A stretch of DNA of 64,000 bases from Escarpia spicata. Taxonomy: Eukaryota; Annelida; Polychaeta; Sabellida; Siboglinidae. Shown here in pieces: positions 1 through 13,290 of the stretch; positions within the stretch are counted from its first letter, which is position 1; each line of letters opens with the position of its first letter. A program made the position numbers and the translations under genes. The notes under the pieces were generated by a model. That model was not told the origin of the DNA. It searched no databases and worked only from the letters and a program-made list of their open reading frames with translations. The stretch spans positions 4,583,840-4,647,839 of the forward strand of contig OZ023217.1 of NCBI GenBank assembly GCA_963995525.1, in the 5' to 3' direction.

Positions 1-480
1 TCACAGATGACAAACTTTCTCTCTTTCCCATTAGTGTAAGAACCGCTTGAGTCATCATCAGTGATACCGCTGTCACATGCTACAACATATTCTGCATCAC
101 TCGCTTCAATGTTTCTCTTCTCGCTGTTGCAGACAGAATCGTCTGAAGATGGCGATAGTGAGACTGGGACATCCGAAGGGCGTCTATATTGACAGAACTG
201 CCATGGTCAGGGTCAGTCGGAGAAGGCGTGCTAGACTGCGATGGCAACTTTGCATACCCACGGTCATGGTGAATGTTCAATGGAACAACAGTATTGTCAG
301 TATTAACTACTGCATCGACAAAGTGTCGCACTGGCGACACGACCACTGGCTTCCTTTATGTTTTGACACTACAGTTCGATGGCGTGACAGCACTACAAGT
401 GACATTTGTATTACCACGAGGGACGATGTCATCTCGGATGCTAAATCCTTCGCTGGATCCTTCGAAGCTTGCGCTCGGTA
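1..480 (-). other. Unrecognised possibly coding remnant at window edge
   Basis: On the - strand an open frame (about 346 to 80), and a second frame running off the window start, encode a Ser/Asp-rich stretch ending GKERKFVIC. The acidic-Ser linker followed by ERKF resembles the region after the THAP finger in some Kolobok-type transposases, but this is a weak impression. The + frame over the same bases looks like a shadow. Bases 480-1840 are AT-rich and I see nothing in them. Confidence 0.15.
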
Positions 481-1844
481 TTAGGCCCTATGGTTGTTTG
501 GATACTTCCGTTATATATTATGAACAAAATGACACAATCGTGCAAATATTAATTAAAATTGGAGCACAAGTGCGATTTACAAGTGACTTTTTCAACGGTT
601 TTTTTTAGTGGATATATGTGTTATCTTTAATTTTCATGATTAAAATGCATGTGCACTCAAATGTGTTTAACATTTGAACTTTATAAATACAAAATACATA
701 TTTATTAATCTTTGTGGCTTTTTCCTGTGACGTTATTTCCTTTTTTCCTTGTTAGGCTTACATTCAAAAGTCAATAAATTATATACAATGTCCTTGTTAT
801 TAAAAGCATACATTGGTGTTTGCAGTCATGCAATCTATATCAGGAAAAAAGTTGGTATGATAGCATGCTTGCTAAATTGTCGCCTCAAAACTGGAGCATC
901 AATTCAGGGTCCATTGTTACAAGCCAATATTTGAGACACATAAATTAGTATTGGGCCTACATGGTGATTAGCTTTAGTTGACTGATGTGAACCTATTTAC
1001 TATGCCAATAACTAATTATATCAGATATGACTACAGTGTTTTGTTGTATGCTATTGACTGTATAACAAGTATTTTTAAGGATTTAAATACTTGTAATGTC
1101 ACTTAATTAAATGCGGTTACATTTTATAGTATTTGAGCAGTCCAACTTAAATAATATTTGTCTTTAACTATTTCTTTTAAATTAATACATTCCAATGACA
1201 ATGCCTACAATACATTTTTGACAGGGCTTGGTCCGGCCTGTGACTAATGTTGATTAATAGATGACGACACTATTTCGCAAAACGTTATACTGGCTACGGT
1301 AGCTGACATTTATTTTTGTAATTATTTTGAAGGTTATTCCCCCCACCAGCAACTAAGTCGATAACGTAGACTCGTAGATGTAGACGTTGCGGTATTCAGA
1401 CGTAGCAACACGCCGGCACGACTTGCCGTAAACTAAATCGGCGGATTACAAGCACTCATTATTCCCAATTATATCATAGTATTCACACGTATTTGTACTT
1501 TATCACATTCACATTTCTTATTACATTTCAATTTTGAATACGTCATATTTGTCTATATGCAGACTTTGAACTAGAACTGCGGGACTATATAGTGGTCGTA
1601 ATGATACCTGACGGAACTCGTGAGTGCCGAGTCACCTTGGCAACAACAAGCTGGTTTCGGCTTGTTATTTCCTACGCGCCGCTTCACCCTCCAAATAAGG
1701 CAATAATGTCGAGCTTCCAGGTCGATTTCGTTCTAGTTCTAGTTCTAGTTGTTTCCAGCACTCGGCAACGTTCTATTAACTGACTAGTCTGTATATATAT
1801 TGTGGTTACAGTGATCTTATGAGGTCTCATTCAACTAGTCAGCC

Positions 1845-2117
1845 TTTTTCAGAACATTATCGCCAAGCCGACCTTTCTATGCTGGCACTGAGGGTGGTCA
1901 CTGCCAGGGTGCTTGTCGTCCTCAGTGGTTCTTTTACGTCCCAAATTGAGACGGGACCGACATTAACGTGATCTCCGAGTCACGAGGGATACACAGTCCC
2001 CAATGTTGAGAGCCAGGTTTTTACACCAAATATACCATACCTGCCCGGTCCGGGTTTCGAACTCGGGGCGCCGGCATGTCAGGCGGATGTGCTAACCACT
2101 ACACTATCGCGCGCCCC
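1845..2117 (-). mobile_element. tRNA-derived SINE (tRNA-Val-like head)
   Basis: Read on the - strand from 2117, the head has a polymerase III A box in TAGTGTAGTGGTTAGCAC and a B box in GAGTTCGAAACCC, with an anticodon-like loop between. The pattern fits a valine tRNA origin. It continues into a non-tRNA body with GGTCCCGTCTCAATTTGGGA rather than ending at a discriminator base and terminator, so this is a SINE rather than a functional tRNA gene. The 3' boundary near 1845 is approximate. Bases 2118-3080 show nothing supportable. Confidence 0.6.
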
Positions 2118-3084
2118 CGTTTAATTTTACTTCATCGGTGCATAGTTATATGTAAACAAATCGACTGAAGATGGACCTGTGACATTAACCAAGAATTATG
2201 TTTCGACGTTCAATGTCTTTTTATGCTCGTCACTTTCGTATTTAGGCTTGCAATCGGCGTTTGAAAGTGACCACTGCAGACTTTTGCCAATCTTGCCGCC
2301 GGCGAACACGTCAAATTCATCATCTATAACTTGTTTTTTTCTGTTGGAATCCTTCTGTGGAAGTATGTGAAAAGTTGCTTACTAACACTTATAGTATATC
2401 TAGTAGCCACGCAGTGCATTAAATTGTTCTGTTTTTATGTGTTTGTATGCGTTTCGTCGGTTTTTCTGAGAGCTATGCTGCGTCGCCTATCTAATTGCTG
2501 TATACAGCTTTGACAGACATCTCGCCAATCAAACCGGATGTACAACCACACGCTCCTAGAGAATGATGGCGGCGCCCTGTGCCGATAGTAGCTACGTTTG
2601 AAAAATTATTTAAAATATACCGTGACGCTGTACTTGTCAAATCATGGTGACATGTACTCTAAATGGTATATTCTTATGTTTGGGCTGTGGTTGTTCAATC
2701 GTTTCATTTCCCCTTTAAACACACAACACCACGAGGTGGGCGATGATCGCGCGACACACCAGAGCGAGGCTCATACATACTGCTGGGAGACAGATCACTA
2801 TTGCTAGCGGGCGGTAGTCACTTATAAGCCGCTAGGTGACAGCATACTTGCTGCCGCAGGTGTATTCCATCATATAGCCTCGTTCATAAACGCTGATATG
2901 GTTAGGCAATTGTATTATGTCCATGCATTTTCCCATATTCACTGTGGGATCGAATTGTATGGGTTAACGTGTAAGACCAACATAGCTAACCTACAGTTTA
3001 TCCAAAACCCTTCACTGAAAACATTAGCTAAGTGTAACCGTCGTGATAGTGCTACTACCGTACACACCGGGAACTTAATATTTT

Positions 3085-3655
3085 AAAAGTTAAGGAACTA
3101 TATACCCTTAATGTTCTAATATTTGTGTACAAACAGCGCAAGAAACAAATTCCTTGTCTATTTCACAAATTTTACAATCTTAATAGTGAGGTCGTGACGA
3201 GAAGACAGGAGGCAAACGTATATATAACAAGATCTAAAATAGGACTGGAGAGAATTTTTTGAAAAAAGTAGGGACACGACTTTGGATCACACTACCTGTA
3301 GATATTAAAAATGCAACATCATTGAATATGCTTAAGCATAAAACCAGGAAATTTATCATTGGTACTAATTAAACTAATTGAACTATATCTGTAATGCATA
3401 GGCTTTTAATCATCAGTTTCCCTTACGTTATCTCTAGCTTTATTTAAATGAAGTCAACCTGAAGCCATTACGTTGACTCAATTGTGGAACATTTATAACA
3501 GGAGTGTACTATGTTTAGTTTGATTTAATAGGCTACCACCTCGATAACTTTTTAACTTCTCTGGTAGTCACCTCATCTGTGTTGCTTTTGTTTTGAAATA
3601 TGTTGTATATCACGTGGATGAGGAAATAAATGTACTTACTTACTTCCTTGTTGAT
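3085..3655 (+). mobile_element. LINE 3' end (ORF2 C-terminus plus 3' UTR)
   Basis: Conceptual translation in two frames gives the C-terminal domain of a CR1/jockey-type ORF2: VLIFVYKQRKKQIPCLFHKF, then TRSKIGLERIF, then after a frameshift GTRLWITLPVDIKNATSLNM leading to a TAA at about 3367-3369. The 3' UTR ends in a short ACTTACTTACTT tail near 3650, as expected for a target-primed insertion. 5' truncated and inactive. Bases 3656-4090 show no feature. Confidence 0.6.
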
Positions 3656-4092
3656 TTTACACATTAAAAAATTTATTTGTAAATATAAATTTATTCTAAC
3701 TACTAAAAACGTATTGTTTATGTTGACCACCATAACATTTTATTCTTTTTCACAAATGGCGGTTATAGTCTATATTTCATAATTTATATCATATCAAAAT
3801 ATAAATATTAAGTTGAAATCATGTTGAATACTGGCACTGCTTGCTTGTAGTTATATTTACTGTAATTGGCCTAGTGTTATAAGTGATAGACTTCTTCTTG
3901 CCCACTTCAACATCGATACGTGGTTTACGACTGCTAAACACCACATATGACAAGTTTATGATTGCACAGGACTCCGACTTTGAAGAAAACAAATCATTGT
4001 GAAAGTCAGACATTGCAAAACGTTGCGAGAATGCACTGAAATGTGTACAAATTAGGATTAGTTGCACTTAACTGACCAGATTTGTTTAAGAA

Positions 4093-4985
4093 ATGCCTGT
4101 GAGACCGTTTTTAAAACTTGAGAGAACAAACCAAGGAGGGACTCAATATGTCAACATTGGGAAAGGAGTGAGACAAGGTTGTATACTATCCCCACATTCA
4201 GTGCATCATCAACATCTACAGCGAACAAATAACCAGCGAGTCAATATAACAATCTGTAAAAGTTTTAGAATTGGTTGCCTACTACTTTTAAACCTGCGAT
4301 ATACTGATGATACTACATTGATAGCGGAAAAACGGAAGATCTAGAATAAATTATTCAAGCCATCACATATAAAAGCAAAGCGGCTAGGGTTATTGTCAAT
4401 ATGAAAAAGGCAAACTAATATCAAATACACATATCAATTATATTACTATTGATTGAGACAACACGGAAGTGGTCAAGGAAATTATTTGTCTATGTTCAAA
4501 GACCACTAATGAAGGAAGATGCTCTCCAGATATCAACTCGCATGTAATGGCAAGTCTGGACACAATCTGGAAAGACCAGGATATATCAATTACCACAACA
4601 ATTATAAATGTACAAGCCGTGGTTTTTTCCGGTGGCAACATACGCTTCTGAAACATGGACCACAATTAAAGATGATCGACGGTGCATCTAAGCTTTTGAG
4701 ATGTGGTGCTGGTGCCACACGTTAAGTATCTCGTGGACCCGAAAAGTAACGAACAATTTAATACTAAATATACTTAATAATTCAATAGCACTTGACGGAT
4801 TTATCCTCCGACAAAACTTAATTTATTTTAGCCATGTAATGCGAACATCACACTTAGAGAAAATAGTCATGCTCGGAAAGACGATATTAAAAACGAAACG
4901 ACCCTGACGCTAGTACTACTACTCGGTCAGGCCACATCAGACAGGCGAGAACGGAGGAGGCTGTGCTAGTGAGTCGCCAAACATT
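4093..4985 (+). mobile_element. LINE ORF2 remnant (reverse transcriptase palm and C-terminus)
   Basis: Several frames together give the 3' half of an ORF2: GKGVRQGCILSP (RT motif 4), then RYTDDTTLIAE (motif 5; both catalytic aspartates remain but the usual Ala is Thr), then CSPDINSHVMASLDTIWKD, ASETWT, WCWCHTLSISWTRKVTNN and HVMRTSHLEKIVMLGK. This order is that of RTE/BovB-like or related LINEs. It has stop codons, frameshifts and no endonuclease, so it is a 5'-truncated pseudogene. Confidence 0.75.
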
Positions 4986-5075
4986 GGACCCGACTTGGTG
5001 GCAAAAGGTGACAATGTGTTTTAGAACTTCATTTATTTCTAAAAAAAAGATCGAACTCTCGGTATAAATATATAT

Positions 5076-5470
<395 letters not shown>

Positions 5471-5472
5471 AT

Positions 5473-5680
5473 GATGACGACCTAACACAAATACGTACCA
5501 CATATGAGGAAACAAAACTCTTACGCTTATTTTATTTTAAGTGCATTTTTCGGAAAAAGAGATTTGCCATCTATTTATCATCTCTGAGATAACACTTTGG
5601 CATCAACTGTCCGTCCTCGAAACATTCCGTGTTTTGTTTTGTTCCTCATATGTGGTACATATTTGTGTTAGGTCGTCGGC
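5473..5680. repeat. Inverted repeat, about 45-bp arms
   Basis: The left arm at 5473-5519 (GACGACCTAACACAAATACG then TACCACATATGAGG) is matched in reverse by the right arm at about 5632-5680, with about 110 bases between. The right arm ends in a direct duplication of GTTAGGTCGTCGGCAATG. Could be a small MITE or a hairpin. Bases 5700-7360 hold nothing I can support. Confidence 0.7.
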
Positions 5681-7368
5681 AATGCGTTAGGTCGTCGGCA
5701 ATGTCAAATTCCTCTAGCACCATTAACAAACAAATCTTCAGAAATCTATAGATTTGTATGGGAAACTACAGTGTTCTATATAAATCTACAGGGTAGAGTA
5801 ATATGTACAGGGTGCGTCATTGCTAAACCATGATACTAACGATATCAACTTTCTCTGGGGCAATTCTATCGTTATTTCAAAGGTGAGAAGGTACATGATG
5901 TTCATCGGTGTCATTAGACAGCGATTCTGTCAACCTGTTTTTATCCGATCTGTGCATTCGTAGCCATTGCAAAACAGCACTGATTGATACTCTGTGTATA
6001 ATCATATTATGCAGGACAAGTCCTTGACCAAACACGCGTCACGATCGAAACTCCGTGTGCCGATAATTGGTCAGTATTATACTGACACCCGTAAAGCCAT
6101 AAGGTGACAATCTAATTTCCAGCGACCTCCCCCGAAGGCTGGACATCACCGTGAGAAACATCGTTGAGGTACTATTGATTGATTACGTTAATTAGCCAGA
6201 TATCTAGCACCAAACAGAGCAAGCCCGCGCCACTTCAAGGCATCCTTTCCGGTATCGATCAGCACTGCCAAACCTGACACTGTCGGTAGGCTAACAGTAA
6301 CAGTTCTCCTGCTGTCTCGTTGCACGGGTTAGCCCAAGTCTGGAGCGCTTGTCGAGGAATATCTGAATACACCGAGCGTTGCTTTGGGAAGAAGTAAGCG
6401 TGCGTTATTATCAATCAATGTAGCTGTGTAGATTGTAGTAGTGCCCCTAACCTATGCTCTGTCCGTGTCTAATGTCTTGCAACTGCTATCGGATGGACCG
6501 TTCTTGCTCTGCATTACAATATAACTATATTTATTATAATACTTATTATTATTATACTGTTCAACTTCTCAAGAAAGAGTATGCGCTTCAGTCAATTTTC
6601 ATTTGATACTGGCATTTCGGACTGGACAAACAAAACCACACTTGGTTGAAACCAAATAAACTGATTGTGTAGTCTACGTATTTTGAATAAATGCAACGTT
6701 CAACGTGTAAATATTTATAAGATGCAAATTAACTCTAGTTAAAGATACTGTCATAGATGGTTCACTGTTTCAAGCAAATAATCATAAGTGTACATTTTTA
6801 ATCTTGTTCAACAACAGTTTACGTTTTTCTATAACCAACGCTCTTACTAAATTATTTGTAAATGTTTATAGACGCGTTGTTCAATTGACATGCTGCTTAC
6901 GTACAAACATGCATTGGTTTGTCTGTATCTGGAGTAAATCAAGCACATTACTGCAGCGCAATCTTCGGTACAATCCGCGCAGCTGCTCTTTTGACGAGGA
7001 ACCCAGGAAACACGTTGGCTTTACTACGGAAATAACAGTGGGAAAATATCCCACTTGATTGCTCTCTGAATAATGCAAAGAAAACGTGTTCATTAAACCT
7101 TTACGGATTTTGCGTGTGATATCGTAGTGAGAGTACGGAATATGATTGCGCGGTATTGGTGGATGCGGTGTAGTAATTAGTGCGAATACCTTATAAGATG
7201 ATTGCGTTCATATCGATTTCTACAGGGATGAAGGATTAGCGTTTGGTAATAACAACGATATTACTTAAAGGGTTGGACATTGCGCAGTGCGAACAGGCGG
7301 AATATGACAACTGCTACACCTCAGACTGGAAGACCGTGCTGTTGATATTCACATTCAGTGCATCATCA

Positions 7369-9165
7369 TCATCGGTCGGCCGGGGCCGCAGCATATATGA
7401 GCCTTTTCCATATGGGTAGATCGTTCATCAGGGATGGAATGTCTGTTTCTTCAATATCAAGGTTTTCGCAGATCAGCTTGGTGTATGTTTTCTTCTGTTT
7501 CCCTCTGTTTTTCTTGCCGTGTGTGGGTGTCCACAAGATGAGTGTTGACACTGGTTCTTCTGTATTACGATCGCAATGGCCAGATAGTTGTAGGCGCCTC
7601 CTGTGAATATTGTGTCTGAGTTTGTCTACATGACCATATAGTTCTTCATTTGTAAGCCTATTGCTCCAGTTGAAACTTAGGCACTTTCTCAACATTCTGT
7701 TGTAACTTTCGTCTAGTTTTTTGTCTAGTTCTTTTGTGAGGGTCCAGATATCTGCACTGTACAACAATATACTTTCAACTGCGGCCCTGAAGATTGACAA
7801 TTTAAGGGTTTTTCTTATGATTGCCTTCCATGCATGGTCTAGCTTGTTACATGCTTGCTAGGTAAGGCCAATGCATTAGTGAACTTCTTTGCTTACACTG
7901 CATATCCAAGAACTTAGATACTGGAAATCGTCTACTTCGTCAAATACGTCACCACTAGCCGTCTTTATTATTTTACATTGATATTTTATGTTGATGGTGA
8001 TTACCTTGGTTTTATTCACATTTAAAACCAGTCCAACAGTTCCTGCGTTGTTCTCGACATGTTCCAGTAATCTCTATGCAGACTTGATGTTATCACTTAT
8101 AAGAACTATATCATCACAAAATGCAAGATATATGATTTCTTCCTTTGGAAAAAGCCTATTTCTAAGTTTTCTGATGGTAAAGCCAATACCATATTCTTTC
8201 GTTGATTGTCGCATGACATAGTCCAATATTAAAATAAATAAATAAATAAAAATAATAAAAATTTATGGAGCTAATGTATCACCCTGTAAAATGCCGGCTT
8301 TGATGTCAAAGAACTCGGTTTCTCCGTCAGGTGAAATAACGGATGCTGTCGTGTCTTCGTATAGGACTTCAATAGCACTCACAATCTTCTCTGGCAATCC
8401 GTAGGCAAGTAAGATTTTGAATATTTGGCCGCGGTGAACAGAATCGAATGCCTTTTTTGAAATCTATAAATGTCAGTATTACAGGCAAGTTATTGATATC
8501 TGCTTCTTCGACAATTATGCGCAGTATTAATATGTGGCCGGTTGCTTTTTTATTCCATCCCAAAAGAGGTTCAATGGCAGGTTTGCATCTGTCTAGTAAG
8601 AGACGATTATAAATCTTAGCTGCTATAGGTGTTAAGCTGATACCTCGATAGTTTGTAGCTAGTGCGAGATTTCCTTTCTTTGGAAGGGGTACTATCCCAT
8701 TTTTAGAACGCATCAAGCTTTACAAGATTGTTGAATATATGATTACAAAGCTCCAGTAGTGTTGATTTGAATTCATCCAACTTCCAAATTCCGGTGGAAT
8801 TCCATCTAGTCCAGCTGTGTTTTTACATTTGAGTTTCTTGAGCACTTCATTCAATTCAATTAAAGTGAAATTTTCAAGGCTAATATCCAAATTATTTTCA
8901 ATCACTCTCTCTATGGTTTGGTCGGTGTTGGCTGTTGAAGTGTGTTTGTGTTTATCAAGAAGGTTCTCAAAGTGGTTTCCCATTGACTTTTTATTTCTTC
9001 TGGAGATTTCCCATTTAATCTACCCTTAGGCGCTAATTTCCTGCCAGTTACATGATTTATAACTTTCCTTGCATGTCGAGAGTAACCTTTACTATGTGAC
9101 AGTCCGCATTCATTGACGAGTGTAGAAAAGTATTTCTCTTCTGCTTCTCAGTGCATAATTTGTCC
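7369..9165 (-). mobile_element. LINE ORF2 remnant (linker, RT, C-terminal domain)
   Basis: Reading the - strand from about 9165: a linker, LKKLKCKNTAGLDGIPPEF (pre-RT motif K-A-x-G-x-D-x-I-P), then VPLPKKGNLALATNYRGIS (motif 1), LPVILTFIDFKKGI (motif 3, first Asp of the catalytic triad), a degraded middle with a 35-base A/T simple insert at 8228, and a long intact C-terminal frame from 7800: AAVESILLYSADIWTLTKEL, NRMLRKCLSFNWSNRLTNEE, RRRLQLSGHCDRN. The C-terminal pattern (ESVLLYG-E-WTLTK, TYTRMLR, GHC-R) belongs to a widespread invertebrate LINE group. Frameshifts and stops show it is dead. Confidence 0.8.
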
Positions 9166-9169
9166 TCAT

Positions 9170-9317
9170 CCTTCTCAGTGGCGCAGTGACTAGAACATCG
9201 GACTCTCAAACGAGAGAACTCGGATTATATTCCTGTGTTGCCACGTTGGACCTTAGGCAAGTTCGTGACTTCAGTTGCTTCAATGATTACCTGGCTATAA
9301 AGCTATAGACAGTGGTG

Positions 9318-9320
<3 letters not shown>
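9170..9320 (+). mobile_element. SINE copy A (tRNA-derived, truncated)
   Basis: GGCGCAGTGACTAGAACATC and GGACTCTCAAACGAGAGAAC, then a degenerate B box, then CCTTAGGCAAGTTCGTGACT and GATTACCTGGCTATAAAG. The same order occurs at 47808-48118 and, reversed, at 57345-57692, so this is a dispersed family. The copy breaks off in a (TA)n run at 9319. Confidence 0.6.

Positions 9321-9361
<41 letters not shown>
9319..9361. repeat. (TA)n microsatellite
   Basis: About 40 bp of pure TA at the truncated end of SINE copy A. A shorter TA tract lies at 9541-9560, and a degenerate CATGTCA-type repeat at about 9418-9467. The rest of 9362-9727 is unremarkable. Confidence 0.9.
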
Positions 9362-10194
9362 TATATATACTGGTTGACTTCAACAAACCTTTGAGCATTG
9401 TTGATTACTTTGTAATATCATGTCATGCCATTCCATGTCATATCACATCATGTCAAGTCATGTCAATATTATATGGTGATTCGCATTGTTGATCCACCCA
9501 TGTCATCATTAGTCTTTATAACCAGGTAATCAATGCCGCAGTATATATATATATATATATAAGTGGAAATTGAGACTATGCGACAGCACTGTAGGAAGAT
9601 GAACGATACATGGGGGAAAGTGTCGGTCCAGTAAAGACAGCGAGGATCGATGTGAATAAAATGGAGCATGCCAACATAAATTATATCAAATGTTTCGGAT
9701 ATTCAATTCGTAAAGATCCCTATGATACAGGCTTGTTAACAAATGCAAATGCATTTGAAAGCGCATTTGAATGTTGAGCATTTGAATGCGCATTCAAATG
9801 CCTCCGTGAAATTGTAAATGCATTTGCATATGAATGCATACCTTAAACATTTTCATTTGAATGCGATCCACAAACATTTGATTTGTCAAATGCACAATCA
9901 AATGCGAATCAAATGCACGCACAATTCTTTGAATAATTACTATTGTTAGATTCACTTTCACAAGTTCACAGCATGCCATTAAAAAAGGTAGTATCCTCAG
10001 CAGATTGTGAAATCATTATCTGACATGTGAATCCACTTTCACAAAGTGCTCTTTGAAAAAGTGCTCTGTAGTAAACAGATTATGGAAGCATTGTCTGACC
10101 TGTGGAATTTGAATCCGCTTTAACATCCTGTCCTTTCAACATGTACTATATAAGAAGCTGCCACAGTCAGCCATCATTCAGAGTTTTGACATTG

Positions 10195-10311
10195 AGTGAT
10201 CAACGTGCCAAATCCAAAGCGTTCTCTTGTTTATGACCACTATGATGTGGTTGATGACGTCAAAGAAGACGGAAGTTTCACAGAACAGTGCCCAGTGAAG
10301 ACGAAAATCAC
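10195..10311 (+). pseudogene. hAT transposase N-terminal (BED-finger-like) remnant
   Basis: Translation gives KRSLVYDHYDVVDDV and GSFTEQCPVK, resembling the start of a BED zinc finger (S-x-V-W/Y-x-H-F/Y followed by a Cys pair); the second cysteine is lost. It sits in the 5' part of the 9728-14692 element, where hAT transposases encode this finger. Short and degenerate, so tentative. Confidence 0.4.
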
Positions 10312-10591
10312 TATCTAATTCACCACCAATCTTGGGAACTATATCAAGGTAAGAGCGATTACGTAATATTAAAATCAGTTGGCAACAAGCCGTTCAGTAT
10401 TCGTATTGACTGGGTCAGTGGTCAACACTGGTCAATGGTTGAGCTAGTTGGTATGATGATTTCAGAGATTACCTGTTCAATGAAACAATGCAGACAAATG
10501 ACTTTCCTTGTGTACTGTTGATGTGGGTTGGTGTGGCAGCTTTATTAGGGGGAGTAAACATTAGCAATGCCAGCCCTAAATATTCACAGCC

Positions 10592-10854
<263 letters not shown>

Positions 10855-11190
10855 GATATTAGCGGTACACTGGTAGCTGTAATTATCCACCAGGTTGCCA
10901 TCCCAACAACCACCAATGAAAAGTCTATTGTATTGGGTTCCACTTCAATTGTGGCCTACCTGAATGATTAGCCTTTCATTCCATGCCATAGTTCGCAGTA
11001 AACTGTCAATTGTCTATTCCTCCTTCCCATCCACCTGGTAAAACGTTATCTTTTTCTAACTAATGACTGCCGGCCAGCAAGAATCACCACTTGATAACAT
11101 GGTGTGTGCGTGCGTGACGTGTGTACGTGTGTGAGAGTGTGTATATGTTACTCCAGTCCAGTGCTACTATGTAACGAAGTACATTTACTT

Positions 11191-11855
11191 AAGGCCAGAC
11201 AACCCAGGTGAAATGGTGTTTTTTGACAAAAAATACTTTAAATGGTTTTCTGCCAGATTATTATACCCTTGTAAGCACACTATCAATAACGTACACTTCT
11301 ATGACAATTACATACCTCTAAATGAGTTTTAATCATGGATCAATCATGCTGATATAATGTAATAAAATCCATTATGCAATCTTTGCTGTCATTTTCTCAC
11401 ACAAAAAATTCTTCTAATTTATGCATTTGGAATATCGGGATATCTCTGGGAGTAATTATGCTATATAAATATTGTTTCCAGTGTTGCGTTCCACAGATTC
11501 TACTGTGTGCAATGATCAGACACATTTTAAAATCATGAATAGTTTGAAAGATATAGCCATGTTTGTTGCCGAAAAAACAAGTTTATTTTTCGTATTTTAT
11601 TTTTAAAAATATTTTTTATAATAAAAACACAACATTAAAAAATGCTCTGATCATTGCACAATAGAATGTATAGAGAAAATGTATTTGCAAGAAATATAAC
11701 TATATATAGGTTCAATAAAAAATGGCAGTGTTTCCAAATTTGCCAATATTTGTTCAAAATGGCGGCCATTTTGTTTCATGCATTGGGCATAACAAATTGA
11801 AGTGTTTGCACAAATTAAAAAATAATCATATCTACCTGCCGTGTCTGGCAGATTT
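11191..11855. mobile_element. Palindromic MITE-like insert nested in the hAT element
   Basis: The left end GCCAGACAACCCAGGTG (11194) matches the reverse of the right end (11833-11849, GCCAGACACGGCAGGTA) at 13 of 17 positions. A second inner pair (11498-11530 versus 11635-11668, sharing GCAATGATCAGA) shows that the arms are long and diverged. Flanking DNA carries a direct TGTAACGAAGTACATTT / TGTAACGAAATACATTT repeat of about 28 bp. No coding. Confidence 0.5.
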
Positions 11856-12720
11856 GTTGTCATGTGCTTGTAACGAAATACATTTTTCTGGAATGACTAT
11901 TACTTGTAACTAATTAAGTATATTTATCTGTACTTTTATACTTTCTACGTCAATATTTTTAGTTCCTTTTTATGTTATAACTGCAGTGATGAAGCAGTTG
12001 CACGTCGCTTTTGAGATCTCCCGGATTCGCCGGGAGTCTCCCGGAAATCTACCACATCTTCCGGACCGGAGAAGTATTCTTCCAGAATTTTATGCCAGTG
12101 AAACAAAAGAAATTCTGTGAAGCCTAATAAAGCCAAAGAGTTAATTGCAATCGGTCTGAGCGTGATATAATTTGATCTCACGAACGGGGAGAACGGGCCA
12201 AGGTCTCTCGGACTGCAAAGGGCGCGGTTGTCTAAATAACTCCGACTAGACAACAACAACTGCCTAACTATAATCTTCTTGGGTTTTGCCTGTAGTTGAC
12301 ATTGCCTATAAGCTTCAAATTATTCTAATTTTTCTTCTTTCTATCATACCTATAAAGCCACAACATGTTATGTTGCTTGTCCACATGTAATTTGTTTAAT
12401 GTAACATTAAATATATATTAACATGCAGTTATGTGCTATTGATTTAAGAGCACACGTGCAATGCATTTGGAAATAAAGCTGATCTGTGACCTTTTTCATA
12501 ATTTGAAATAATCCTATTTATGCGCAATTCTACGATACACTTTTGGGGGATTTTCTTTTTCTTTTACTTAGTTACGTTATTGGAGTACTTGTTCCAGCAC
12601 TGCTCCAGTTAAACTTAATGCTGGTCTATTGTACGGTTGATGTGACATGGAAAATTAATCTTTCAATTGATTAATTGATTGGTCTCAGCTTAATTTAGTC
12701 ATTTGTCTATATTGTTTCAG

Positions 12721-13290
12721 AATAAACACCCGTTTGTGCTGTTAGGCTCTTCACCAAACAGAGCATCGACAAGTCTACAAGTTCAACCCGCAGTCACCGA
12801 TTTCGCTGTGTCCACGAAGAAGTGGGTTAGCGGTCACACACAAAAACAGTTGTAACTGATGCTCTCGTAAGTTTAGGTGCAGGGAAGCTGTTGCCAATGT
12901 CATTTGTGATATCAGTATCAGACGAATTCCGCCACTTCTGCAAAACATTTCAGGCTGCATGCATACACGGTCCCCTGTCGACAGACATTCATAAAGCAAC
13001 TCATAGCGGAACGACATGCACTGCTCCATAACAAAGTAGATCATCTCAAAAATCTGTGACAAATGTGTGTGTCTCACGATAGACCCGTCGCTAAGCCGAC
13101 AACTGAAGTCATTCACTGGTTTCACAGGACACCTGATCCTGGATTATACTTTGCTGTCAGTCCTCTTCGCTTGCAACATCTCCCACCACTACGAGGAGGT
13201 AATGACTGCCTATGACAACGGCACAAAGATCGTAACAATTGTGACCGACAATGCTTCGAATATGGTGCCTGCCTTCGACACCCCTAGCTA
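12721..13290 (+). pseudogene. hAT transposase core remnant
   Basis: After a TTGTTTCAG acceptor-like site, translation gives KHPFVLLGSSPNRAS, QPAVTDFAVSTKK, then DALVSLGAGKLLPMSFVISV and DEFRHFCKTF. These match the hAT pattern 'ai..fi...LPfs.Ve...Fr.l'. Further on come HYEEVMTAYDNGTKIV and TIVTDNASNMV, which match the 'vvTDNaaNM' segment with a catalytic-type aspartate. In-frame stops and frameshifts prevent function. The reading frame runs straight into the 47-bp minisatellite, whose unit (AFDTPSYHNVGTYVPL) looks derived from it. Confidence 0.7.

Noticed and set aside
2000..2115. Functional tRNA-Val gene
   Set aside because: A and B boxes exist but the sequence runs on into a SINE body and the acceptor stem is not closed.
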